A program made the position numbers and the translations under genes. Of a DNA stretch of 8,147 nt, positions 1 to 6,351 are shown piece after piece. Source of the DNA: Legionellales bacterium (lineage in GTDB: Bacteria; Pseudomonadota; Gammaproteobacteria; Berkiellales; Berkiellaceae). Location of the stretch: NCBI GenBank assembly GCA_023266435.1, contig JAHFQF010000101.1, positions 1-8,147 on the forward strand, read 5' to 3'. Under the pieces are notes generated by a model that searched no databases, had not been told where the DNA came from, and worked only from the letters and a program-made list of their open reading frames with translations. Numbering within the stretch: the first letter of the stretch is position 1; every line of letters starts with the position of its first letter.

Positions 1-2303
1 AAACCGGGTATGATTTTATTTCCACTCTAATTAGACGATACGCATCTATTTGTCAGTCCGCAGGAAAATATTGGGGACATTATTCCCATGAGGTTTTACG
101 TGAGATCACAAAAGATAATTTGCAGCTTTTATCTGATTATTTTCAATGGGTATCGGCACTGGAAAGCACCAAACAATCTCAACATAGTCAATCTGTTTTA
201 GCACTATTTCGGGATGTCGAGCGCCGCGCGGTGGCAGCGAGCCTAGATGCTTGCCCACAAATTCTCTCTATTGCTCTCGCAGCTTTGCCGGATAATCTAA
301 CGCTAGATTGGCAAAGAGAACTCTGTATTTGGATCACAAAATATCATATTGAAAAATTAGAATTTTCTGCCTTACTACAGCTGTTTAAAATGCATCCATC
401 CAGTAGCCAAAATGCCTTTTCAAATCGATGCTGCATCACAACACTGACTAATCATCTCGAAGGCACAGAGAAAGAACGTCAATTAAATTGGGTCATTCAA
501 AACTGTGCTGTCTTTTCTAGCGAGCCACTAGTCACGTTAAATATTTTTGGATCACCGATACGTAAATATCTTACCTCTGACACTGTTAAAAGGGTTTCTA
601 CCGCTTTCTGTCAGCATTTAACTATTCCAAAAAACCCCAAAGTGGATTTTCTGTTTTTACTGAATGTGATTGTTTTTATGGAGCAATTATCTAGCAAAGC
701 CGAGGCTTTGAAAAAAAAACAATCCGAAGAATATTTGCAAATGCCCGATCCAAGTATGTCTTCCGATTTTCAACCTGTTTCTGCATTCACCGCTGAAAAT
801 CTCCAGGAACTCCATTATCTCCAAAGATTGCTAAATAATTTGATTAGGGCTTTTCAATCTAGATTGAAAACCGTAGATGCTTCATTACAAATACTTGTTC
901 AAGGTATTGCACAAGAAATGTCTTTTGAAGAAAGAGAAGACATTCTTCCAAAAGTCGAGTCAGCTTATTTTCAAGCAGAACGCCAAAAAGACTCTAGAAA
1001 GCTACAATATGAACAAATTTATAACTGGATGAGAAAGATTCACGCCAAAGACATTCATGAGCGATTACGCCCATTAATTCCTGACTGCATTCTCTCCGAT
1101 CAAGAGGCATTAAAACGCCATCAAGATACTTTTTTAACATTATATAGTTCATCACCTTTGGCATTTCTAGTCCCTCAATTTAATCGATTAGACTGCCTCA
1201 ATATTATTGTATACCGTAGTTTATCAGCCGCGCCTGCTGAGTTAAAACTACCCTTAGAAGAGTTAAAACTGCAGATAGAGAAAGATCTTAAAATCTCATC
1301 AGAAAAAAGAAAAAAGATTCATGATTATCTCGTGTTTATTGTAAAATCAGATCCTAGAAATTATTGCAATGATGCATTGCGTTTATGCTATCTTTTATAC
1401 GCTGAGCATGGATGGTCGGCCCAATATATTGATACGCTGTGGATAAATTTTTTTCCAGCAAGGCTCAATCATAGTCTCTTAGATGGCTGTGGTCATTTTT
1501 ATTTTGCAAAAATTCTGATCCGGGGTGAGGAAAAAAGAGAAATTATTCCATTACAGTTTTCTCAAAAAACGCTTGTTACGATTGGCTCGTCGCAAGTTTG
1601 GCAATATGTAAATCCTTGGTATCGCATGTTAGAAGTCGCTCTCTCTCACTTAAAACGAACAGACGTTAGGCATTATGCCGCCTATGACCCATCCCTGGCT
1701 GATCAAGTTCAGCAGAGAATGTCCTCCATGCCGCAATATCTCGACTTAGAAACCGGTGCATTATGGCATCAATCACTGGCCAAGCAAGTAGAGTCACACT
1801 TTCAACAACATCCTGAAATCCATACCAATCGCCGCTCTGCTACTGCAGTTGTTCCTGAGCCTGCGCCACCACCTGCAACATCCAATACAGATGCGCATGC
1901 TCTCGGATTTTCTGTGATTGAGGCCCCCAAACAGTCGACACAATATTTTAGCCGACCGAGAAGTCAGACTATGCAGCCCAAAGTCCCCCCTAAACAACAT
2001 ACTCCTTCACCCCTGATTCCTAAACCCGCAACGCCTCCACGCGAAATTGTTATTGATACCAGTGATGATCTCATGGCGCTTGCTGAGCAATCTATCTGTC
2101 AACATGCAGCACGAAACGCAGACAAGCAGGAGGCAGATTTCATGGCATTACTTATGCAGAGCCCTCCAATACTAACTACATTTCACCAGCAGCAATCTCT
2201 GGAAGACATCAGGGCGCACTATGAGGAAGGAGAAGTGGATGCACTGGTTGCGTTAGAAGCCAGTGACGATGGAGAGTTTTTCAGCCTAAGTCACAGCCAC
2301 TGA
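1..2303 (+). CDS. Large uncharacterised protein, 5'-truncated by window edge
   Basis: I do not recognise this protein. The reading frame is open from base 3 to the TGA at 2301-2303, giving 766 visible codons. A TTG at 120 is only an internal leucine: the 39 codons before it are open and protein-like, and no convincing ribosome binding site precedes it. Most of the visible protein is probably helical, with charged, coiled-coil-like stretches (for example around bases 930-1080 and 1245-1330). There is no obvious signal peptide or membrane segment. A proline-rich, probably disordered linker spans about bases 1850-2045. After it comes a short acidic C-terminal tail containing YEEGE and ending in a hydrophobic and Ser/His-rich stretch. 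A run of nine A occurs at 711-719. The sampled line 1261-1320 has 16/60 G+C, against 32/60 for 4981-5040 in gpmI, so this gene may be AT-richer than its neighbours. It takes the place that cysE holds in E. coli, but on the opposite strand. A secreted effector is one possibility; function is unknown. Confidence 0.85.
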   Translation, partial: TGYDFISTLIRRYASICQSAGKYWGHYSHEVLREITKDNLQLLSDYFQWVSALESTKQSQHSQSVLALFRDVERRAVAASLDACPQILSIALAALPDNLTLDWQRELCIWITKYHIEKLEFSALLQLFKMHPSSSQNAFSNRCCITTLTNHLEGTEKERQLNWVIQNCAVFSSEPLVTLNIFGSPIRKYLTSDTVKRVSTAFCQHLTIPKNPKVDFLFLLNVIVFMEQLSSKAEALKKKQSEEYLQMPDPSMSSDFQPVSAFTAENLQELHYLQRLLNNLIRAFQSRLKTVDASLQILVQGIAQEMSFEEREDILPKVESAYFQAERQKDSRKLQYEQIYNWMRKIHAKDIHERLRPLIPDCILSDQEALKRHQDTFLTLYSSSPLAFLVPQFNRLDCLNIIVYRSLSAAPAELKLPLEELKLQIEKDLKISSEKRKKIHDYLVFIVKSDPRNYCNDALRLCYLLYAEHGWSAQYIDTLWINFFPARLNHSLLDGCGHFYFAKILIRGEEKREIIPLQFSQKTLVTIGSSQVWQYVNPWYRMLEVALSHLKRTDVRHYAAYDPSLADQVQQRMSSMPQYLDLETGALWHQSLAKQVESHFQQHPEIHTNRRSATAVVPEPAPPPATSNTDAHALGFSVIEAPKQSTQYFSRPRSQTMQPKVPPKQHTPSPLIPKPATPPREIVIDTSDDLMALAEQSICQHAARNADKQEADFMALLMQSPPILTTFHQQQSLEDIRAHYEEGEVDALVALEASDDGEFFSLSHSH

Positions 2304-2310
2304 ATTAAGC

Positions 2311-2323
2311 TGCTTTGTAAGCA
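2311..2323. terminator. Small stem-loop between convergent genes, possible weak terminator
   Basis: TGCTT and AAGCA form a perfect 5-bp stem around a 3-nt loop in the 30-bp gap between the stop codons of the uncharacterised plus-strand gene and gpsA. No clean T-run follows directly on either strand. A run of eight T (2343-2350), inside the gpsA 3' end, lies about 20 nt downstream on the plus strand. As an intrinsic terminator this is weak; antiparallel transcription or Rho may end both transcripts. Confidence 0.25.
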
Positions 2324-2333
2324 TTAAAAACGA

Positions 2334-3332
2334 TTAGGCTTCTTTTTTTTGTGATCTTAAAATTAGCGCACCAACTGCCTCATAAGGTGTGATGCGATCT
2401 TCTAAAATAGCATGGATCTGTTCACAAATCGGCATGTCTACACCATGCTGTTTTGCTAAATTGACGATCAAGTGAGTATTTTTGATGCCCTCTACTACTT
2501 GGCCAATGTTAGCGATGGCATTATTCATCGTCATGCCCTGTCCTAGCATTAAACCAAATCGACGGTTGCGTGATTGATCATCAGTACAACTGAGCACCAA
2601 ATCCCCTAAACCAGATAACCCCATGAACGTTTCTGATTTTGCGCCTAACGCCGCACCTAATCTGCGCATTTCTGATAATCCGCGCGCAATCAATGCACAC
2701 CGCGTATTGGCACCATTACCTAAACCATCGGCAATACCAACCCCAATGGCAATGATGTTTTTTACGATCCCACCTAATTGTACGCCAACGAAATCATTGG
2801 TAGTGTATAGCCTAAAACTAGGACCGTGAAACCGAGTGATTAAATCTTGCTCCCATTGCGCATCATTCACTGCCAAGGTTACCGCAGTCGGAATACGCTG
2901 CGCGACTTCTACGGCAAAGCTAGGGCCGGACAAAACGGCCATCTGCACGTTTGGCAGAGTGTTCTGGATCATCATATGAAAGAAATCGCCTGTACTGGGC
3001 GCTAATCCTTTAGTAACCCAAATTAAACGCCAAGGGCGATCTTGATCAATCTGTTTGATTTTATCTAAAGTGTCTTGAAACGCATGGCTCGGTATGGCCA
3101 ACAGCACATCTCTTGCGACAGTTAATGCTTCCTTCAAAGAAGCCGTTGCAGTCAGTGTGTCAGGAAATGGAAATCCTGGAATGTAGCGTTTGTTTTCTTT
3201 CTGCTTAAGCAAAGCATGAACATGCTGTGGGTTGTGCCCCCACAGCAACACGTCGTTTCCATTTTGCGCCAAGTGCAAAGCCAATGCCGTTCCCCAGGAA
3301 CCAGCTCCCAACACTGCAATGGGTCCCAACAT
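2334..3332 (-). CDS. gpsA: NAD(P)-dependent glycerol-3-phosphate dehydrogenase GpsA
   Basis: This cytosolic enzyme reduces dihydroxyacetone phosphate to sn-glycerol 3-phosphate, the backbone precursor of phospholipids. The 332-residue length is normal for the family. The N-terminal Rossmann fold shows GAGSWGTA at residues 9-16. WVTKGL (105-110) carries the conserved Lys108. LSGPSFA lies at 134-140, and GGIVKN (187-192) carries the probable catalytic Lys191. SGLGDLVLSCT (240-250) and the EGIKNT motif (281-286) complete the substrate and cofactor site. The ATG start at 3332 is preceded by AAGGGAG, which overlaps the secB stop region, and the gap to secB is 14 bp. It is the last gene of the yibN-grxC-secB-gpsA operon; cysE does not follow. 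The 3' end contains a run of eight A on the coding strand (encoding the Lys-Lys near the C-terminus), where slippage would alter only the last residues. Confidence 0.97.
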   Translation of the reverse strand: MLGPIAVLGAGSWGTALALHLAQNGNDVLLWGHNPQHVHALLKQKENKRYIPGFPFPDTLTATASLKEALTVARDVLLAIPSHAFQDTLDKIKQIDQDRPWRLIWVTKGLAPSTGDFFHMMIQNTLPNVQMAVLSGPSFAVEVAQRIPTAVTLAVNDAQWEQDLITRFHGPSFRLYTTNDFVGVQLGGIVKNIIAIGVGIADGLGNGANTRCALIARGLSEMRRLGAALGAKSETFMGLSGLGDLVLSCTDDQSRNRRFGLMLGQGMTMNNAIANIGQVVEGIKNTHLIVNLAKQHGVDMPICEQIHAILEDRITPYEAVGALILRSQKKEA

Positions 3333-3346
3333 GCCTTGTCTCCCTT

Positions 3347-3835
3347 TTAAGCAACTGTTTCTTCTTCGACTGGTTCTTGCTGTTGTTGTGCCTGTAAATG
3401 TTCACGATATAACGCCTCAAAGTTCACAGGCGCCAACACGAGTTGTGGGAAGCCACCCTTTGTGATTAAAGCAGAAATCGCTTCACGGCCATAAGGGTAA
3501 AGGATATTAGGGCAAATACTACCTAACAAATGTTGTAGCTGATCTTTTTCAAAACCATAAATCGTAAAAATACCGGCCTGGTGCACTTCAGCTAAGAATG
3601 CCACTTTTTCTTCCAGCTTTACGGTGACGGTTAAAGTCAAAACCACTTCAAAATACTGTTTATCGATCTCTGCCACTTTAGTTTGCATATCAATGTGAAC
3701 ATCAGGCTTCCACTCTAATTTAAAAACTTCTGGCGAGTGTGGTGTTTCAAAGGAGGTATCTTTGATATAAACTTTTTGAATATTAAAAATAGGACCTGGA
3801 CTCTCTGTGTGGACAGTATTACCGCTATTCATCAT
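3347..3835 (-). CDS. secB: Protein-export chaperone SecB
   Basis: SecB is a homotetrameric cytosolic chaperone that holds presecretory proteins unfolded and delivers them to SecA for Sec translocation. The 162 residues match the usual length of about 155-165. Family signatures are clear: FNIQKVYIKDTSFE (17-30), the EWKPDV segment (41-46), the alternating hydrophobic strands around 62-75, and CPNILYPYGRE (108-118). The C-terminal tail (after about 148) is Gln/Glu-rich, as usual for the flexible tail. Two Met codons stand in tandem (3835 and 3832); a GAGAG element upstream gives about 5 nt to the first and 8 nt to the second, so either may start translation. It lies 11 nt behind grxC and 14 nt ahead of gpsA in one operon. 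secB next to grxC and gpsA is the typical proteobacterial arrangement. Confidence 0.97.
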   Translation of the reverse strand: MMNSGNTVHTESPGPIFNIQKVYIKDTSFETPHSPEVFKLEWKPDVHIDMQTKVAEIDKQYFEVVLTLTVTVKLEEKVAFLAEVHQAGIFTIYGFEKDQLQHLLGSICPNILYPYGREAISALITKGGFPQLVLAPVNFEALYREHLQAQQQQEPVEEETVA

Positions 3836-3846
3836 TATTCTCTCAC

Positions 3847-4101
3847 TTATTCCATCAATAATGTTGTTAATTCGCCTGTTTGATCCAGGCGATACAAATC
3901 ATCACACCCGCCTTGGCTTTTTTCATTGATAAAAATTTGGGGCACAGTATGCCGCCCACTTCTGGCTTCCATCTGACGCCGTAATGCCGGATTGTGATCC
4001 ACCGGAATTTCAGTGTATGCAACCCCTTTTTGATCAAGCAAGGACTTCGCTCGAATACAGAATGGACAAGATTGTGTAGTATAAATTTCGACCTTAGGCA
4101 T
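3847..4101 (-). CDS. grxC: Glutaredoxin 3 (GrxC)
   Basis: This is a small cytosolic thiol-disulfide oxidoreductase that is reduced by glutathione and reduces protein disulfides and mixed disulfides. Its 84 residues match the GrxC length. The dithiol active site CPFC occupies residues 12-15 after the first beta strand. TVPQIFI (52-58) supplies the cis-proline loop, and GGCDDL (64-69) the glutathione-binding motif typical of GrxC. CPFC is a slight variant of the common CPYC; both cysteines are kept, so dithiol activity is expected. The ATG at 4101 has an AGAGAG ribosome binding site about 7 nt upstream that overlaps the stop region of the rhodanese gene. The 11-nt gaps on both sides indicate co-transcription and perhaps coupled translation. 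Confidence 0.97.
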   Translation of the reverse strand: MPKVEIYTTQSCPFCIRAKSLLDQKGVAYTEIPVDHNPALRRQMEARSGRHTVPQIFINEKSQGGCDDLYRLDQTGELTTLLME

Positions 4102-4112
4102 AAGATGTCTCT

Positions 4113-4538
4113 CTAACTATGCAAAGGCAATGCTGCCTGAACCCAAGTCCCGATTCCTCCAGCCAATAGCTGGACTGGCCGGTCCTGTTGCTTTGCTAAA
4201 GCAGCTCCTTTTTTGGCACTCACTGATCCTAGTTGGCAAACTAATATAATAGGGCCTTGTGGATGTTTTTTTAAGAGTGCGTCGATTTTTTCATCCCATT
4301 GCGCAACTGGTATATTCACTGCACCTAAAATGTGGCCCTTTTGGTAGCCAGCTTGATCCCGTAAATCAATCACCAACGCCTGGTCATGATTCAAGGCCAA
4401 AACTAGCTCTTGGGCAGACAGGTGTTTTAACCCAAATTGTCTAAAGCGAAACTCAACCACACCAATCAGAATGGCAGTTAAGCACACCAGTCCAGAAAGC
4501 GCCCAATGGTTAATTAAAAAAGTGGTAATGTCGTTCAT
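4113..4538 (-). CDS. yibN: Membrane-anchored rhodanese-like protein (YibN type)
   Basis: This is a single-domain rhodanese (sulfurtransferase fold) tethered to the inner membrane by one N-terminal segment. I place the start at the ATG at 4538 (141 residues). It begins with MNDI, in the style of E. coli YibN, and is preceded by GGGGGAG. An in-frame TTG at 4550 would lie inside that ribosome binding site and almost at the predicted transcription start. A hydrophobic stretch at about residues 9-29 is the anchor. The rhodanese domain follows, with VIDLRD (56-61), GHILGAVNIP (68-77) and the catalytic loop VCQLGS, whose cysteine is Cys101 (105 if counted from the TTG). Cys101 suggests persulfide chemistry is possible. 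The physiological acceptor of YibN-type proteins is not established. It heads the operon with grxC, secB and gpsA. Confidence 0.92.
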   Translation of the reverse strand: MNDITTFLINHWALSGLVCLTAILIGVVEFRFRQFGLKHLSAQELVLALNHDQALVIDLRDQAGYQKGHILGAVNIPVAQWDEKIDALLKKHPQGPIILVCQLGSVSAKKGAALAKQQDRPVQLLAGGIGTWVQAALPLHS

Positions 4539-4541
4539 ATT

Positions 4542-4548
4542 CTCCCCC
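4542..4548 (-). promoter_or_regulatory. Ribosome binding site that decides the rhodanese start
   Basis: On the minus strand GGGGGAG ends 3 nt before the ATG at 4538 (5 nt if only the G-run pairs). The only competing start, a TTG at 4550, overlaps this element, so the ATG is preferred. Confidence 0.6.
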
Positions 4549-4553
4549 AATAC

Positions 4554-4591
4554 GCTCGCATTATATACTGATTATCTGCTTCAATGCGAGC
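4554..4591. repeat. Perfect 9-bp inverted repeat over the minus-strand promoter
   Basis: GCTCGCATT (4554-4562) and AATGCGAGC (4583-4591) are exact reverse complements separated by 20 bp, with 29 bp between arm centres, close to three helical turns. The left arm overlaps the TATAAT of the operon promoter and the right arm lies in its -35 region. A further GAGC/GCTC pair (4588-4591 and 4597-4600) lies beside it. The geometry fits an operator for a dimeric regulator or a looping pair of sites. There is no T-run to suggest a terminator. The regulator is not identifiable from the sequence. Confidence 0.55.
4560..4565 (-). promoter_or_regulatory. -10 element of the yibN-grxC-secB-gpsA operon
   Basis: The minus strand reads TATAAT, an exact sigma-70 -10 hexamer. 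Transcription would start near 4553, giving a leader of about 15 nt before the ATG at 4538. No good -35 hexamer is visible at 16-18 bp spacing (CGCATT at 17). A TTGAAG occurs only 13 bp upstream, so the promoter may need an activator or be modest. The -10 sits at the edge of an inverted-repeat arm. Confidence 0.6.
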
Positions 4592-4600
4592 TAACGGCTC

Positions 4601-4629
4601 TTACTAACTCCCTTGAGAATGCTTATGAT
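4601..4629 (+). promoter_or_regulatory. Probable promoter for gpmI-envC-ctpA
   Basis: TATGAT at 4624-4629 is a good -10 hexamer. The hexamer 17 bp upstream is TTACTA (4601-4606), which matches TTGACA at three of six positions. A TG pair lies at 4620-4621, one base too far for a classical extended -10. Transcription would begin around the G-run at 4635-4638, exactly where the structured leader begins. TTGAGA at 4613-4618 is too close to serve as the -35. Confidence 0.5.
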
Positions 4630-4634
4630 ACACT

Positions 4635-4783
4635 GGGGCCGCGGATTTTGAGTGCATCCGCACCGAACAAGTTACAAAACCCCAGATCGAGGTTTTAAAG
4701 TGGGAAGGACGCGCTCTATATTTGAGGCCATTTGGCTCAGGGAGCCACTCAAAGCGCTCACATGCTGTGGAGCATCGAGCCCC
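4635..4783 (+). ncRNA. Candidate structured leader RNA of gpmI
   Basis: The 149 nt can fold into a closed multi-branch domain. GGGGC (4635-4639) pairs with GCCCC (4779-4783). Hairpin 1 pairs GCGGAT (4641-4646) with ATCCGC (4656-4661). Hairpin 2 pairs AAAACC (4676-4681) with GGTTTT (4691-4696). In hairpin 3 a continuous 3' strand (4742-4757) pairs with three 5' blocks, GCGC (4711-4714), TTTGAG (4721-4726) and TGGCTC (4733-4738), separated by two 6-nt bulges. Hairpin 4 pairs ATGCT (4762-4766) with AGCAT (4771-4775) around a GTGG loop. An alternative pairing of GGGAAGG (4702-4708) with CCTTACC (4783-4789) competes with the closing stem. I see no match to tmRNA, RNase P RNA, SRP RNA, 6S RNA or the common riboswitch core motifs I know. 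It could be a regulatory leader, an independent small RNA, or a chance fold in a G+C-rich stretch. Confidence 0.4.
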
Positions 4784-4809
4784 CTTACCAAACCCTAGGT
4801 TATGATTTT

Positions 4810-4813
4810 AGGA
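4810..4813 (+). promoter_or_regulatory. Ribosome binding site of gpmI
   Basis: AGGA lies 8 nt before the ATG at 4822 and fixes that start over an in-frame TTG at 4732, which would add 30 residues unlike the family and lies inside the structured leader. The AGGA contains one of the leader's GGA triplets, and TAGG here can pair with CCTA at 4794-4797. Confidence 0.75.
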
Positions 4814-4821
4814 TACGCATT

Positions 4822-6351
4822 ATGCAGCAACTACCAATGGTTTTATTGATTTTAGATGGCTGGGGCGTACGCACAGACAACGAATATAACGCCATCAATC
4901 AAGCGCAGACACCCAACTGGGATCGCTTGTGGCAGTATGCACCGCACACCACCCTACTTGCCTGTGGGGAGGATGTCGGTCTATTAGCTGGCCAGATGGG
5001 AAACTCCGAGGTTGGTCATCTAAATATCGGAGCAGGGCGCATTATCTATCAAGACAGTGCGCGTATCTCAAAGTCTATCCAAGAAGGTGACTTTTTTAGC
5101 AATCCCACTTTTATTGCCTGCTGTCAAAACTTAAAACAGTCAGGACGTACTTTGCATCTCCTGGGGCTTGTTTCAGATGGGGGTGTCCATAGTTTTAATC
5201 ATCATTTGTATGCACTCATTGATCTTGCTTGCCAACAACAAGTCCCTAATATTTTAATTCATGCTTTCTTGGATGGCCGAGATACTCCTCCAAAAAGCGC
5301 GACCCAATTTTTGTCTGATTTAAGTGCCTATATCGCTAATAAACCCCACTGTAAAATTGCCTCCATCATGGGCCGATTTTATGCCATGGATAGAGACAAA
5401 CGCTGGGACAGAACACAAGCAGCGTATGAGTGCATGGTATACAATACTAGCAATTACACTGCGAAAGATGCCCTTTCAGGCTTAACCGCCGCGTATGCCC
5501 GAAATGAATCGGATGAGTTCGTAGCGCCCACTTTATTACCCTCTGCAAAACCAATCCAAGATGGGGATGCTGTATTATTTTTTAATTTTCGATCGGATCG
5601 GGCGCGCCAGCTGAGTTATGCATTGACTCAAGCAGATTTTAAGGGATTTACTCGAAGACATGTTCCACAGCTCAGCCATTTTATCAGCATGACACAATAC
5701 GCAGATGACCTGTCTGCACAGGTTGCATTTGGCCCGCAAACTGTAAAAAACACTTTGGGAGAGTATCTGAGTCAACAACAGCTGAAGCAGTTCCGTATCG
5801 CAGAAACTGAAAAATATGCACACGTCACTTTCTTCTTTAATGGCGGACAAGAAACTCCGTTTCCATCAGAAGATCGCCAACTCATTCCTTCCCCTGCAGT
5901 GAAAACGTACGACCTCAAACCAGAGATGAGCGTCAATGAAGTAGTCTCTACACTGATCAACGCCATCGAATCAAAGCAATATGCTGTTTTGATTTGTAAC
6001 ATTGCCAATGCTGATATGGTAGGCCATACAGGCAATCTAGAGGCCGCTAAGCAAGCCGTTGAAGCCATTGATCAAAATCTGGGCAAGTTATTACAATGCA
6101 TTCAGCAACACCAAGGTCAGCTACTCATCACGGCTGATCATGGCAATGCAGAATGCATGTTTGATGAGCAGCATCAGCAACCCCACACAGCACATACCTT
6201 AGAGCCTGTGCCTTTCATCTATGTGGGGCCTAAACGGGTTCACTTCCATGCAACAGGACGACTCGCTGATGTAGCCCCCACGCTGTTAACACTTTTAGAT
6301 CTCCCCATTCCTCTTGAAATGACAGGCAGTGTGTTAGTGTCATGCGGTTAA
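4822..6351 (+). CDS. gpmI: Cofactor-independent phosphoglycerate mutase GpmI
   Basis: This Mn-dependent cytosolic enzyme interconverts 3- and 2-phosphoglycerate in lower glycolysis and gluconeogenesis through a phosphoserine intermediate, without 2,3-bisphosphoglycerate. From the ATG at 4822 it has 509 residues, against about 510-514 in the family. LILDGWG (9-15) holds the metal ligand Asp12. QMGNSEVGHLNIGAGR (58-73) holds the catalytic Ser62. GGVHS (120-124), DGRDTPP (151-157) and GRFYAMDRDKRW (184-195) form the phosphotransfer site. NFRSDRAR (255-262) and EKYAHVTFFFNGG (330-342) follow. Metal ligands appear in ADMVGHTG (397-404), TADHGNAE (437-444) and HTAHT (455-459). All key residues are present, so it should be active. 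It is the first gene after the leader and overlaps envC by 10 nt. The pairing with envC is conserved in gammaproteobacteria. Confidence 0.97.
   Translation: MQQLPMVLLILDGWGVRTDNEYNAINQAQTPNWDRLWQYAPHTTLLACGEDVGLLAGQMGNSEVGHLNIGAGRIIYQDSARISKSIQEGDFFSNPTFIACCQNLKQSGRTLHLLGLVSDGGVHSFNHHLYALIDLACQQQVPNILIHAFLDGRDTPPKSATQFLSDLSAYIANKPHCKIASIMGRFYAMDRDKRWDRTQAAYECMVYNTSNYTAKDALSGLTAAYARNESDEFVAPTLLPSAKPIQDGDAVLFFNFRSDRARQLSYALTQADFKGFTRRHVPQLSHFISMTQYADDLSAQVAFGPQTVKNTLGEYLSQQQLKQFRIAETEKYAHVTFFFNGGQETPFPSEDRQLIPSPAVKTYDLKPEMSVNEVVSTLINAIESKQYAVLICNIANADMVGHTGNLEAAKQAVEAIDQNLGKLLQCIQQHQGQLLITADHGNAECMFDEQHQQPHTAHTLEPVPFIYVGPKRVHFHATGRLADVAPTLLTLLDLPIPLEMTGSVLVSCG

Noticed and set aside
120..122. 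TTG as the start of the large uncharacterised gene
   Set aside because: The same frame is open without a stop back to base 3 and encodes plausible protein, and no ribosome binding site precedes the TTG. The gene is cut by the window edge.
4676..4696. Intrinsic terminator or attenuator in the gpmI leader
   Set aside because: The AAAACC/GGTTTT stem has only two G-C pairs and the T residues are part of the stem, so it would be too weak to stop transcription.
4471..4698. 75-codon plus-strand frame across the rhodanese 5' end and the intergenic region
   Set aside because: It begins inside the coding sequence of the rhodanese anchor, has no good ribosome binding site and shows no protein-like features.
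4732..4821. 30-residue N-terminal extension of GpmI from a TTG
   Set aside because: The extension does not match the family and lies in the structured leader. The ATG at 4822 has an AGGA site at 8 nt and gives the family length.
5575..6068. Two minus-strand frames inside gpmI
   Set aside because: They lie wholly opposite a strongly conserved enzyme and have no recognisable protein features, so they are antisense shadows.
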